Part shown: positions 42,767 to 51,346 of the stretch, piece after piece
Position numbering within the stretch: the stretch's first letter is position 1
How the letters are laid out: each line of letters begins with the position of its first letter
Assembly (NCBI GenBank): GCA_016719055.1
Contig: JADKAW010000023.1
Location: forward strand, 13,492-77,491
DNA: 64,000 nucleotides
Reading direction: 5' to 3'
Source of the DNA: Candidatus Rhodoferax mariagerensis
Lineage (GTDB): Bacteria > Pseudomonadota > Gammaproteobacteria > Burkholderiales > Burkholderiaceae_C
Notes under the pieces: model-generated
What the model saw: the letters and a program-made list of their open reading frames with translations, nothing else
What the model was told of the DNA's origin: nothing
Databases searched by the model: none
Program-made: the position numbers and the translations under genes

Positions 42767-43240
42767 ATGAATGCCCTGGCCTTGGACACCGGCTGGCGTC
42801 AGGCCCACCTGGGCTACTGGCTAACGCTGGCACTGCAAAAATTTGACGCCCGCGTTTTGTCACTGATGGCTGGCAATGACCGCGTCCCCTTGGCGTTGGC
42901 CAACCTGGCAGCTCGGGGGCAATTGACGGCCTCTCATCTTCATATTACCCGGCACCTGGCGCTGGGTGGTGCGCGCCCGAGCGACCTGGCCCGCCAGGTC
43001 GGCGTCAGCAAACAGGCCATGGGCAAGCTGGTCGACCAATGCGAGGCCTGGGACATGGTGCAGCGCCTGACCGACCCCCACGATGCACGGGCGCGCTGCA
43101 TCAAGTTCACCGCCACCGGCCTGGCTTGGCTCAAGGCGTTTGAAGAAGCCGTGGTTCAGGCCGAAGCCGAACTCAAACTGGCGGTGGGCCAAGAAGTGGC
43201 CACGGTGATTGCCATCGGACTTGAAGCCTACGCCGCCTAA
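42767..43240 (+). CDS. MarR-family transcriptional regulator
   Basis: The 157-residue protein has a MarR winged HTH: HITRHLALGGARPSDLARQVGVSKQAMGKLVDQCEAWDMVQRLTDPHDARARCIKFT, with the wing Asp-x-Arg (DPHDARAR). Ligand and targets are unknown. It is divergent from recA and 63 bp upstream of a two-component system. The start is ATG 42767; a TTG at 42749 is also in frame. Confidence 0.87.
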   Translation: MNALALDTGWRQAHLGYWLTLALQKFDARVLSLMAGNDRVPLALANLAARGQLTASHLHITRHLALGGARPSDLARQVGVSKQAMGKLVDQCEAWDMVQRLTDPHDARARCIKFTATGLAWLKAFEEAVVQAEAELKLAVGQEVATVIAIGLEAYAA

Positions 43241-43303
43241 AATGATTGTCCCGTCCTCAATCGCCCACCCCAACCGGCCACCGAGCCATTCTAAGGAAAC
43301 TCC

Positions 43304-43978
<675 letters not shown>

Positions 43979-44078
43979 GGGGGGGCCCCCCTGGGGCCCC
44001 CGCCCCCGGCCGGGGGGGGGGGCGGGGGGGGGGGCGCCCCCCCGGGGGGGGGCCCGGGGGGGGGGCCGGGGGCCGCGG
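43979..44078. other. Poly-G/C low-complexity tract, probable sequence artefact
   Basis: About 100 bp consist almost only of G and C runs, up to 11 G in a row, between the stop of the response regulator and the start of its kinase. No T or A occurs except at the edges. Such a stretch is unlike any neighbour and resembles poly-G read ends or a bad consensus. The real spacer may be much shorter. Confidence 0.75.
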
Positions 44079-45533
44079 GTGAACATCTTCAGCCGCGAGC
44101 AGCGCTCGCTGTTCGGCGAAATTCTGGACTGGATGCTCACGCCACTGCTGCTGCTGTGGCCGGTGAGTCTGGTGCTGACCTGGCTGGTGGCCCAGGGCAT
44201 TGCCGGCAAGCCGTTTGACCGGGCCCTGGAATACAACGCCCGGGCCATGGCGCAGCTCATCACCATCAAGCGCGGGCGGGCCGAGTTCGCCCTGCCGCGC
44301 CCGGCACGTGAACTGCTCCGCGCGGATGACTCCGACACGGTTTACTACCAGGTCATGGGGGCGCGTGGCGAATTTCTGAGTGGTGAGCGCGAGCTTGGGC
44401 CACCGCCCATCGACGAAAAAATTGTGTTTGACAAGGTGCGCATTCGCGATGATGTGGTCAAAGGCTTTGACGTTAAAGTGGCCTACACCTGGGTCAGCCT
44501 GCCGCTGGACAAGAGCAAACCTGCGCTGGTGCAGGTGGCCGAAACGCTGGAAAAACGCTCGGTATTGGCCACTGAAATTGTCAAGGGCGTGATGCTGCCG
44601 CAGTTCATCATCTTGCCGCTGGCCGTGCTGCTGGTGTGGCTGGCGCTGGTGCAGGCCATCAAGCCCCTGAGTCAGCTCGAAGAACACATTCGAGCCCGCA
44701 AACCCGACGACCTGAGCCCGATTGACGCACAGGCGGTGCCAATGGAGGTGACGCCGCTGGTGGAGTCGGTCAACGACTTGCTGCTGCGCCTGACGGACTC
44801 GATCGCCACGCAGAAGCGGTTTTTGGCCGACGCGGCCCATCAGCTCAAAACCCCGCTGGCAGGGCTGCGCATGCAGGCCGACCTGGCGCAGCGCGAGGGG
44901 GCCAGTGCTGAAGACCTGAAGCATTCGCTGCGCCAGATTGGCCGGGCCAGCATTCGCGCCACGCACAGCGTGAACCAGTTGCTGGCCCTGGCGCGGGCCG
45001 AGAGCAGCGGCTCAGCCATGCCACGCACGCGCTGTGATCTGGCCGAACTGTGCATGTCAGTGGTGCGCGACTGCGTGCCCTTTGCGCTTGAAAAACACAT
45101 TGACCTGGGTTATGAAGGCACCCAGCCCGGCAACCCTGGCTGCACCATCATGGCCAATGGCACGCTGATCAAGGAGATGGTGCGTAACCTGGTGGACAAC
45201 GCCATCAACTACACCCCTTCGAGTCGCGAAAAGCCGGGCGTGATCACAGCCCGGGTACTGACTGATCCGTTTGGCCGCACGCTGGTGTTACAGGTTGAAG
45301 ACTCCGGGCCGGGCGTGCCCGAGGCCGAGCGTGAACTGATCTTTCAACCCTTTTACCGTGCCCTGGGTACCGAGGCCGACGGCTCCGGGCTAGGTCTGCC
45401 CATCGTGCTTGAAATTGCCCACCAGCACCATGCCAGTGTGACCCTGGAAGATTGCAACCCGGGCCACAGCCCGCCCGGCGCGCGCTTTGTGGTCCGGTTT
45501 GACGCATGCCCAGCTGAAGAAACCGAGTCCTGA
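44079..45533 (+). CDS. Sensor histidine kinase (TctE-like)
   Basis: From a GTG at 44079 the product has 484 residues: a membrane helix (about 10-40), a periplasmic sensor domain (DUF/TctE N-terminal type, ALEYNARAMAQLI ... VYYQVMGARGEFLSG), a second helix near 175-200, HAMP, the H-box AAHQLKTPLAGLRMQADLA with His254, and the ATPase domain (NLVDNAINYTP, VEDSGPGVP, GSGLGLPIV). It should phosphorylate the regulator upstream. The true start is unsure because the preceding 100 bp are low complexity. Confidence 0.9.
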   Translation: MNIFSREQRSLFGEILDWMLTPLLLLWPVSLVLTWLVAQGIAGKPFDRALEYNARAMAQLITIKRGRAEFALPRPARELLRADDSDTVYYQVMGARGEFLSGERELGPPPIDEKIVFDKVRIRDDVVKGFDVKVAYTWVSLPLDKSKPALVQVAETLEKRSVLATEIVKGVMLPQFIILPLAVLLVWLALVQAIKPLSQLEEHIRARKPDDLSPIDAQAVPMEVTPLVESVNDLLLRLTDSIATQKRFLADAAHQLKTPLAGLRMQADLAQREGASAEDLKHSLRQIGRASIRATHSVNQLLALARAESSGSAMPRTRCDLAELCMSVVRDCVPFALEKHIDLGYEGTQPGNPGCTIMANGTLIKEMVRNLVDNAINYTPSSREKPGVITARVLTDPFGRTLVLQVEDSGPGVPEAERELIFQPFYRALGTEADGSGLGLPIVLEIAHQHHASVTLEDCNPGHSPPGARFVVRFDACPAEETES

Positions 45534-45553
45534 GCGGACAATGGTGGCGCAGG

Positions 45554-46231
45554 CTATTGCGATTGAGTCGCTGCGCAGGGTGCCAGAGATTTATCGGGCA
45601 GCACCGCCATGACGGCTGGCAACTGCGTTTGCAGCGCGTCATCCACGGCTGGCAAGCGCAGTCGGTAGTGCTGCGCTGCTGACTCGTCCCGCAGCACAGT
45701 GGCCGTGCGCACGCCGCGCGCGCTCAGGGCATCCAGCGCCGCACGGGCTTGTGCCTCGGACTCGTATGCGCCCAGCGACAACCCGGGCTCCAGCGCAGCA
45801 TTGACCAAGGGGTAAAAAGTCAGCCGCAAGCTGGCCAACTGCGCGCGCTTTTTGATCAGATCAGCGCTGCTGGCGTATTTGCCCATGTACACAATCCAGC
45901 GCTCAGCGCCAGCAACGCTGCCGAGCGTCCAGGCCGTGGCAGGCAGCATGGGTGCCAGCGCCAGGCGTACCGTCTTGGCCTGCTCCTCATCCAGCACGCT
46001 GCTTTGAAGGCAAATCACCGAAGACGATGCCGATGCCGCAGACAGGGCCGATGCAGACGCAGCAGGCACGTCAGAAATAGGCACAATTGCCTGCGGCCGA
46101 ATTTGCTGTTCCAGGCGCTGCGGTTCGGTTTGTGTGGCTGGCCCCAGCCCGTACGCTTGCAACCACCCCTGGCCCCAGCCAAAGTAGACCAGGTTAAGCA
46201 GCACCAGAACCCATACCGTCAAACGCAACAT
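45554..46231 (-). CDS. SPOR-domain membrane protein
   Basis: The 225-residue protein has one N-terminal membrane helix (LRLTVWVLVLLNLVYFGWG) and a C-terminal SPOR domain (SLGAYESEAQARAALDALSARGVRTA), which binds denuded glycan strands at the septum. It begins 12 bp after birA on the same strand. In many Burkholderiales coaX separates birA and such a gene; it is not here. Confidence 0.78.
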   Translation of the reverse strand: MLRLTVWVLVLLNLVYFGWGQGWLQAYGLGPATQTEPQRLEQQIRPQAIVPISDVPAASASALSAASASSSVICLQSSVLDEEQAKTVRLALAPMLPATAWTLGSVAGAERWIVYMGKYASSADLIKKRAQLASLRLTFYPLVNAALEPGLSLGAYESEAQARAALDALSARGVRTATVLRDESAAQHYRLRLPAVDDALQTQLPAVMAVLPDKSLAPCAATQSQ

Positions 46232-46243
46232 ACCTGGCAACTT

Positions 46244-47053
46244 CTAAAAAACAGCCGGACCAGACGCGGGCGTCGGCCGCACGCTGACCTCGGCACTCAT
46301 CACGCGCTGCCAGCCAGCGTCTGACTGCACCCGCAAAACGCCCTGCCCATCCACGCCATGTGCCACGCCCCGAGTGCCATTGCTCAGGCTGACCGCCCGC
46401 TGTGCCAATGCATCACGGGCGTTGAAGTCGGCCTGAAATGGCGCAAAGCCGTGTTGCTCAAAAGCCTGGATGGCTTGCACCAAAGGCCCTGCTATGCGGC
46501 CCAATGTTTGTGCGGCATCCAACTGCGGCAGCAGCTCGGTCAGGCCAGCCGGTTCGGTGGCCAGGCCAGCCACCTCCGGTCTTTGAATATTGAGTCCAAC
46601 ACCCACCACAACATAGCGGCTGCCTGCACCATGAGTGAGCGTCACGGTTTCAATCAGAATGCCTGCCAGCTTGCGCTCGCGCCACCACAAATCGTTGGGC
46701 CACTTCAACAAAATATCAGGGTGCAGGCTTTGTGCCAGGCTCAGGCCCACAACCAGGGACAGGCCCGACCAGTCTTTTGGTGCCAGCGCCAGCCCCAACG
46801 AGAACGTCAGGGTGCCTGGGCCGCACGCACCGTGGCTGCCGTGCCAGTGCCGCCCCAATCGGCCGCGGCCCGCGCTTTGATGCTCGGCCACCAGCAACAC
46901 CGGGTCGCTGCGCCCGGTCTGCACGCGGCGCATCAGCTCGGCGTTGGTGGAGTCAATCTCTGGCAGCACCTCGACGGTAAAACCGGGCAGCACGGGTGCA
47001 ATGGCTTGCCGGATTGCCGCGCACGGCCATTGCACAACGCCAGCCGGGTTCAT
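46244..47053 (-). CDS. birA: Biotin--[acetyl-CoA-carboxylase] ligase
   Basis: The 269-residue enzyme has EIDSTNAELMRR, the biotin loop AGRGRLGRHWHG, LKWPNDLWWRERKLAGILIE and a short C-terminal SH3-like domain. The N-terminal HTH of E. coli BirA is missing, so it is a monofunctional ligase. It starts directly after the SET gene stop (ATG at 47053, stop at 47054). Confidence 0.93.
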   Translation of the reverse strand: MNPAGVVQWPCAAIRQAIAPVLPGFTVEVLPEIDSTNAELMRRVQTGRSDPVLLVAEHQSAGRGRLGRHWHGSHGACGPGTLTFSLGLALAPKDWSGLSLVVGLSLAQSLHPDILLKWPNDLWWRERKLAGILIETVTLTHGAGSRYVVVGVGLNIQRPEVAGLATEPAGLTELLPQLDAAQTLGRIAGPLVQAIQAFEQHGFAPFQADFNARDALAQRAVSLSNGTRGVAHGVDGQGVLRVQSDAGWQRVMSAEVSVRPTPASGPAVF

Positions 47054-47557
47054 CTATAGAGCCTGTCCGCGCTTGGATTTGGGTTTAGGCGCCAGCAGGG
47101 TGCCCCGGCAAGTCGCGGTACCGCACCAGCAGGGGTATTGGGCCTTCAGTTTGGCGGTGTAGCGCTCGTCGATGATCAGGCCATAGTCGTAATGCAGTTC
47201 ATCGCCTGCGGCAATGCCGCGCAATGCCTTGATAAAAATACGACCGTCCTGCTCGCTTGCCTCACAGTTGCCATCACACGAATGGTTGATCCAGCGTGAC
47301 GAATTGCCGCCCACCAGCGCATCGATCACCCGGGTGGCGTCAATGTGGAAGTAAAAGGTGTGGTTGGGGTCGTTCGGGTCATGCGGGTGGCGCGCCTGGG
47401 CCTGTTCCCAGGTGATGATCTCGCCGACGTACTCGATGATGGTGTCACCCGCATCAATGGCCTGCATCGCAAAGACGCCCTTGCCATGGATGCCGGAGCG
47501 GCGAACCTGGATACGGCGGGACCTGGCAGGGGAAGGGGCGGGTGGTTTTATCGACAC
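47054..47557 (-). CDS. SET-domain protein (lysine methyltransferase-like)
   Basis: The product (167 residues from a GTG at 47557) has RRSGIHGKGVFA, EYVGEII, NHSCDGNCEA and ELHYDYG, the SET-fold motifs that bind SAM and Lys, and a post-SET Cys cluster CWCGTATCRGTLL. Such genes are common in Burkholderiales; the substrate in bacteria is unknown. The frame stays open to 47659, overlapping topB on the other strand, so the start is uncertain. The stop abuts birA. Confidence 0.87.
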   Translation of the reverse strand: MSIKPPAPSPARSRRIQVRRSGIHGKGVFAMQAIDAGDTIIEYVGEIITWEQAQARHPHDPNDPNHTFYFHIDATRVIDALVGGNSSRWINHSCDGNCEASEQDGRIFIKALRGIAAGDELHYDYGLIIDERYTAKLKAQYPCWCGTATCRGTLLAPKPKSKRGQAL

Positions 47558-47631
47558 GGTAAAAAATTTGGTATCGTGAACTCGTATGGGTGCGCGTGTG
47601 TGCGCCCGCGAGAAAACGGGATTGTAGTCAG

Positions 47632-50600
47632 ATGAAAATTGCAGATTCGAACAAAACACTGGTCATTGCAGAAAAGCCTTCGGTCGCCCAGGACATTGTG
47701 CGGGCGCTCACGCCCCTGTCGGGCAAGTTTGAGAAACATGACGAGTATTTTGAGAACGACACTTATGTGGTCTCCAGTGCTGTGGGCCACCTGGTCGAAA
47801 TCCAGGCGCCCGAGAGCCATGACGTCAAGCGTGGCAAATGGAGCTTTGCGCACCTGCCGGTAATTCCGCCGCACTTTGAACTCAAGCCAGTGGACAAGAC
47901 CAAAACCCGACTGAACGCGGTGGTCCGACTGGCCAAACGCAAGGACGTGGACAAACTCATCAACGCCTGCGACGCCGGTCGCGAGGGCGAGCTGATCTTC
48001 CGGTTGATTGAACAATATGCAGGCGGTGCCAGGCCGCTGGGCAAACCGGTTAGCCGGCTGTGGTTGCAGTCAATGACGCCGCAAGCCATTCGCGACGGCT
48101 TTGGTGCGCTGCGCACCAATGCCCAGATGCAGCCGCTGGCCGATGCGGCGCGCTGCCGCTCCGAGGCCGACTGGCTGGTGGGCATCAACGGCACCCGCGC
48201 CATGACGGCGTTCAACTCGCGTGATGGCGGCTTCTTTTTGACCACGGTGGGCCGGGTGCAGACCCCGACCTTGAGCGTGGTGGTGGAGCGCGAAGAGCTG
48301 ATCCGCAAGTTTGTCAGCCGTGACTACTGGGAAATCCATGCCACGTTTGCCGCGCAGGCTGGCGACTATCCGGCCAAATGGTTTGATCCTTTATGGAAAA
48401 AAGACGCTGAGGATGCCGAGAAAAAAGCCGACCGCCTGTGGCATCAGCGCGAAGCCCAGGCGATTGCCGACGCCGTGCGCGGCCAGCCCGCCAGCGTGAC
48501 TGAAGAAAGCAAACCCACCAGCCAGGTCAGCCCGCTGCTGTTTGATTTGACCAGTTTGCAGCGTGAAGCCAACGGCAAGTTTGGCTTTAGTGCCAAAACC
48601 ACCTTGTCAATCGCCCAAAGCCTGTACGAGCGCCACAAGGCGCTGACCTACCCCCGAACCGACTCGCGCGCGCTGCCCGAGGATTACCTGCCGGTGGTGA
48701 AACAGACCTTCGAGATGCTGGCTGACAGCGGCATGAGGCACCTTGCTCCCCACGCGCTGACGGCACTGAACAACAGTTACGTCAAGCCAACCCGGCGGGT
48801 TTTTGACAACACCAAGGTCAGTGACCACTTTGCCATCATCCCCACGCTGCAAGCGCCCAGCGGGCTATCAGAAGCAGAGCAGAAACTGTATGATTTGGTG
48901 GTACGCCGCTTCATGGCGGTGTTCTTCCCGGCTGCCGAATACCAGGTCACCACACGAATTTCAACGGTTGCCGTGGCCGCTACCAGTCACAACTTCAAGA
49001 CTGAAGGCAAGGTGCTGGTCAAGCCGGGTTGGCTGGCGATTTACGGCAAGGAAGCTGCTGATGAGGTGGCAGACGCCAAAGACGGTGACAAAGGCCAGAG
49101 CCTGGTGCCGGTGGCACCCGGCGAAAAAGTCAAAACCGACAGCGTCGAGCCCAAGGGCCTGAAAACCCGCCCGCCAGCGCGCTACTCGGAAGCCACCTTG
49201 CTCGGTGCCATGGAAGGCGCTGGCAAAACTGTGGAAGACGATGAACTGCGCGAAGCCATGCAGGAAAAAGGCCTGGGCACCCCAGCCACCCGCTCCAGCA
49301 TCATCGAAGGCCTGATTGCCGAAAAATACATGCTGCGCGAGGGCCGCGAGCTGATTCCTACCGCCAAGGCATTCCAGCTGATGACGCTGCTGCGCGGCAT
49401 TGGGGTGGAAGAGTTGTCCAAGGCCGAACTCACCGGCGAGTGGGAATACAAACTCAACCAGATGGAGCAGGGCAAACTCAGGCGCGAGACCTTCATGGCC
49501 GAGATTGCCGCCATGACCGAGCGCATCGTCAAAAAAGCCAAGGAATACGACCGCGACAGCGTACCCGGCGAGTACGCCACCCTGGCGGCGCCGTGCCCGA
49601 ATTGCGGCGGCATCGTACGCGAGAACTACCGCCGCTATACCTGCACCGGGGCCGATGGGGCCAGCGACGGCTGCGGATTTTCGTTTGGCAAAACACCCGC
49701 CGGGCGCACCTTTGAGCTGGCGGAGGTGGAGCATTTTCTGCGTGAGCGCAAGATCGGCCCGCTGGACGGTTTCCGCTCCAAGGCGGGTTGGCCGTTCACC
49801 GCCGAGATGGTCATCAAATTTGACGAAGAGACGAAAAACTACAAGCTCGAATTTGACTTTGGCGACGACAAGAAAGCCGAAGAATCGGGCGAGCTGGTTG
49901 ACTTTTCGGCGCAGCAAAAACTGGGGCCATGCCCCAAGTGTGGCGCTGATGTTTTTGAGCATGGCAAAAACTATGTGTGTCAAAAGTCAGTGCCAACCGA
50001 TGGTCAGCCCACGCCGAGTTGCGATTTCAAGAGTGGTCAGGTGATCTTGCAACAACCGATCGAGCGCGAACAGATGCAAAAACTGCTCAGCCAGGGCAAG
50101 ACCGACCTGCTCGACAAGTTTGTCTCGATGCGCACGCGGCGCGCCTTCAAGGCCATGCTGGTGTGGGACGCTGCCGCCGGCAAGGTCAATTTTGAGTTTG
50201 CACCGAGCAAATTTCCCCCGCGCAAGACGGCTGCAGCACCCCTGACCAAAGCCGCAGTTGCTTCAAAAGTTATAGCTGGTAGCGCAGGTGGAACGGGGGC
50301 TGGAGGCCAAAATGTCCTAAAACCAGCAGTGACGGCGGCAACCAGGGGGGTGGCCAAAAAAGTGGCCACCAAGGCAGTCAGCACGGCACCGCGCAAAGCC
50401 CCGGCAGCGGCTAGTGGCTCAACACCCAGCGCCGCCTTGGCTGCCGTGATTGGCAGCGCACCGGTGGCGCGCGCCCAGGTCATCAAGCAACTGTGGGACT
50501 ACATCAAGGCCAACGGTCTGCAGGACGCCAAAGACAAACGCAACATCAACGCTGACGCCAAACTGCTGGCGGTGTTTGGCAAACCACAAGTCAGCATGTT

Positions 50601-50637
50601 TGAGATCACCGGGATTGTGGGCAAGCATTTGGGGTGA
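47632..50637 (+). CDS. topB: DNA topoisomerase III with C-terminal SWIB domain
   Basis: The 1001-residue type IA topoisomerase has the Toprim start (LVIAEKPSVAQDIVRAL, CDAGREGELIFRL), the active-site region LTYPRTDSRALPEDYL with catalytic Tyr, and C-terminal zinc ribbons (CPNCGGIV..., CPKCGADV...). The last ~60 residues (VIKQLWDYIKANGLQDAKDKRNI ... SMFEITGIVGKHL) form a SWIB/MDM2 domain. E. coli TopB has 653 residues, so about 350 are extra. The Ala-rich linker near residues 875-895 is encoded by a dispersed repeat copy. Confidence 0.95.
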   Translation: MKIADSNKTLVIAEKPSVAQDIVRALTPLSGKFEKHDEYFENDTYVVSSAVGHLVEIQAPESHDVKRGKWSFAHLPVIPPHFELKPVDKTKTRLNAVVRLAKRKDVDKLINACDAGREGELIFRLIEQYAGGARPLGKPVSRLWLQSMTPQAIRDGFGALRTNAQMQPLADAARCRSEADWLVGINGTRAMTAFNSRDGGFFLTTVGRVQTPTLSVVVEREELIRKFVSRDYWEIHATFAAQAGDYPAKWFDPLWKKDAEDAEKKADRLWHQREAQAIADAVRGQPASVTEESKPTSQVSPLLFDLTSLQREANGKFGFSAKTTLSIAQSLYERHKALTYPRTDSRALPEDYLPVVKQTFEMLADSGMRHLAPHALTALNNSYVKPTRRVFDNTKVSDHFAIIPTLQAPSGLSEAEQKLYDLVVRRFMAVFFPAAEYQVTTRISTVAVAATSHNFKTEGKVLVKPGWLAIYGKEAADEVADAKDGDKGQSLVPVAPGEKVKTDSVEPKGLKTRPPARYSEATLLGAMEGAGKTVEDDELREAMQEKGLGTPATRSSIIEGLIAEKYMLREGRELIPTAKAFQLMTLLRGIGVEELSKAELTGEWEYKLNQMEQGKLRRETFMAEIAAMTERIVKKAKEYDRDSVPGEYATLAAPCPNCGGIVRENYRRYTCTGADGASDGCGFSFGKTPAGRTFELAEVEHFLRERKIGPLDGFRSKAGWPFTAEMVIKFDEETKNYKLEFDFGDDKKAEESGELVDFSAQQKLGPCPKCGADVFEHGKNYVCQKSVPTDGQPTPSCDFKSGQVILQQPIEREQMQKLLSQGKTDLLDKFVSMRTRRAFKAMLVWDAAAGKVNFEFAPSKFPPRKTAAAPLTKAAVASKVIAGSAGGTGAGGQNVLKPAVTAATRGVAKKVATKAVSTAPRKAPAAASGSTPSAALAAVIGSAPVARAQVIKQLWDYIKANGLQDAKDKRNINADAKLLAVFGKPQVSMFEITGIVGKHLG
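50259..50317 (+). repeat. Dispersed repeat, copy F (inside topB)
   Basis: Reads TTGCTTCAAAAGTTATAGCT, then GGTAGCGCAGG and GGGGGCTGGAGGCCAAAA. In frame within the linker before the SWIB domain; one of the best matches. Confidence 0.7.
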
Positions 50638-50677
50638 GCGCAAGCGTGAAAAATATTGCGCAGAGAGCCGGGATGAG

Positions 50678-50698
50678 GTGGTCACAAACTGTGACCAC
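50678..50698. promoter_or_regulatory. Palindrome upstream of the ORF6N gene
   Basis: GTGGTCACA and TGTGACCAC form a perfect 9-bp inverted repeat around 3 nt, 55 bp before the ATG. A close copy occurs inside the gene (50946-50966), with paired changes that keep the symmetry. A weaker site, GCAATTTGCGACC, is at 50724-50736. Confidence 0.55.
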
Positions 50699-50753
50699 AG
50701 GCCTAAATCTTCAGATGAATGATGCAATTTGCGACCTTGAACAAAGATGACTT

Positions 50754-51323
50754 ATGAATTTGGTGCTCCCCCTGCGGATTGAAGCTTGCATCCTGTCGCT
50801 GCGTGGCCAGCGTGTCGTGTTGGACACAGATTTGGCTGAACTGTATGGTGTTCCAACCAAGCGACTCAATGAACAGGTCAAACGCAACGCGTCGCGCTTT
50901 CCGGTCGACTTCATGTTCCAGCTCAATGCAGCAGAAAAAGCGGAGGTGGTCGCAAATTGCGACCACCTCTCCAAGCTCAAATTCTCCAAGTCGATGCCCT
51001 ACGCATTCACTGAGCATGGAGCCATTCAAGCCGCCAATGTCCTGGCCAGCCCGCAAGCCATAGAAATGGGCATCTACGTAGTACGCGCCTTCGTGCAACT
51101 ACGCCAGGCAGCCATCACCTACACCGATCTGGCCCAGCGCTTGACCGATCTGGAGCTGAAAGTGGAAGGCCTGGAGATCAAATCCGACAATTTCGCCCAC
51201 AACACCCGCACCCAGCTTCGCCAGATTTTTGAAGCCTTGCACGCGCTGACCCAGCCCCCTGACCCACCCAAACGCGCCATCGGCTTCATCTTGCCGCCAG
51301 ATGCACCGGCCTCTGACCAATAA
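50754..51323 (+). CDS. ORF6N-domain DNA-binding protein
   Basis: The 189-residue protein has the ORF6N pattern: ILSLRGQRVVLDTDLAELYGVPTKRLNEQVKRNASRFPVDFMFQL (residues 13-57), then ANCDHLSKLKFS and LPYAFTEHG-like PYAFTEHGAIQAANVL. A coiled-coil-prone stretch (LAQRLTDLELKVEGLEI) follows. ORF6N proteins occur in phages and mobile islands and are thought to bind DNA. The gene carries a 27-bp palindrome at codons for EVVANCDHL. It is followed by a decayed restriction-modification gene. Confidence 0.83.
   Translation: MNLVLPLRIEACILSLRGQRVVLDTDLAELYGVPTKRLNEQVKRNASRFPVDFMFQLNAAEKAEVVANCDHLSKLKFSKSMPYAFTEHGAIQAANVLASPQAIEMGIYVVRAFVQLRQAAITYTDLAQRLTDLELKVEGLEIKSDNFAHNTRTQLRQIFEALHALTQPPDPPKRAIGFILPPDAPASDQ
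50943..50969. repeat. 27-bp palindrome inside the ORF6N gene
   Basis: GAGGTGGTCGCAA-A-TTGCGACCACCTC is a perfect 13+13 inverted repeat. Its core differs from the upstream palindrome by two paired changes (A/T to G/C at symmetric positions) and one central base. Confidence 0.6.
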
Positions 51324-51346
51324 CCCACCCAACGCACAGGCCTGTT

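Noticed and set aside
43979..44078. G-quadruplex regulatory element
   Set aside because: The run lengths and lack of any A or T fit a read artefact better than a selected element.
48961..49983. 340-codon minus-strand open frame
   Set aside because: Antisense shadow of topB, compositionally biased.
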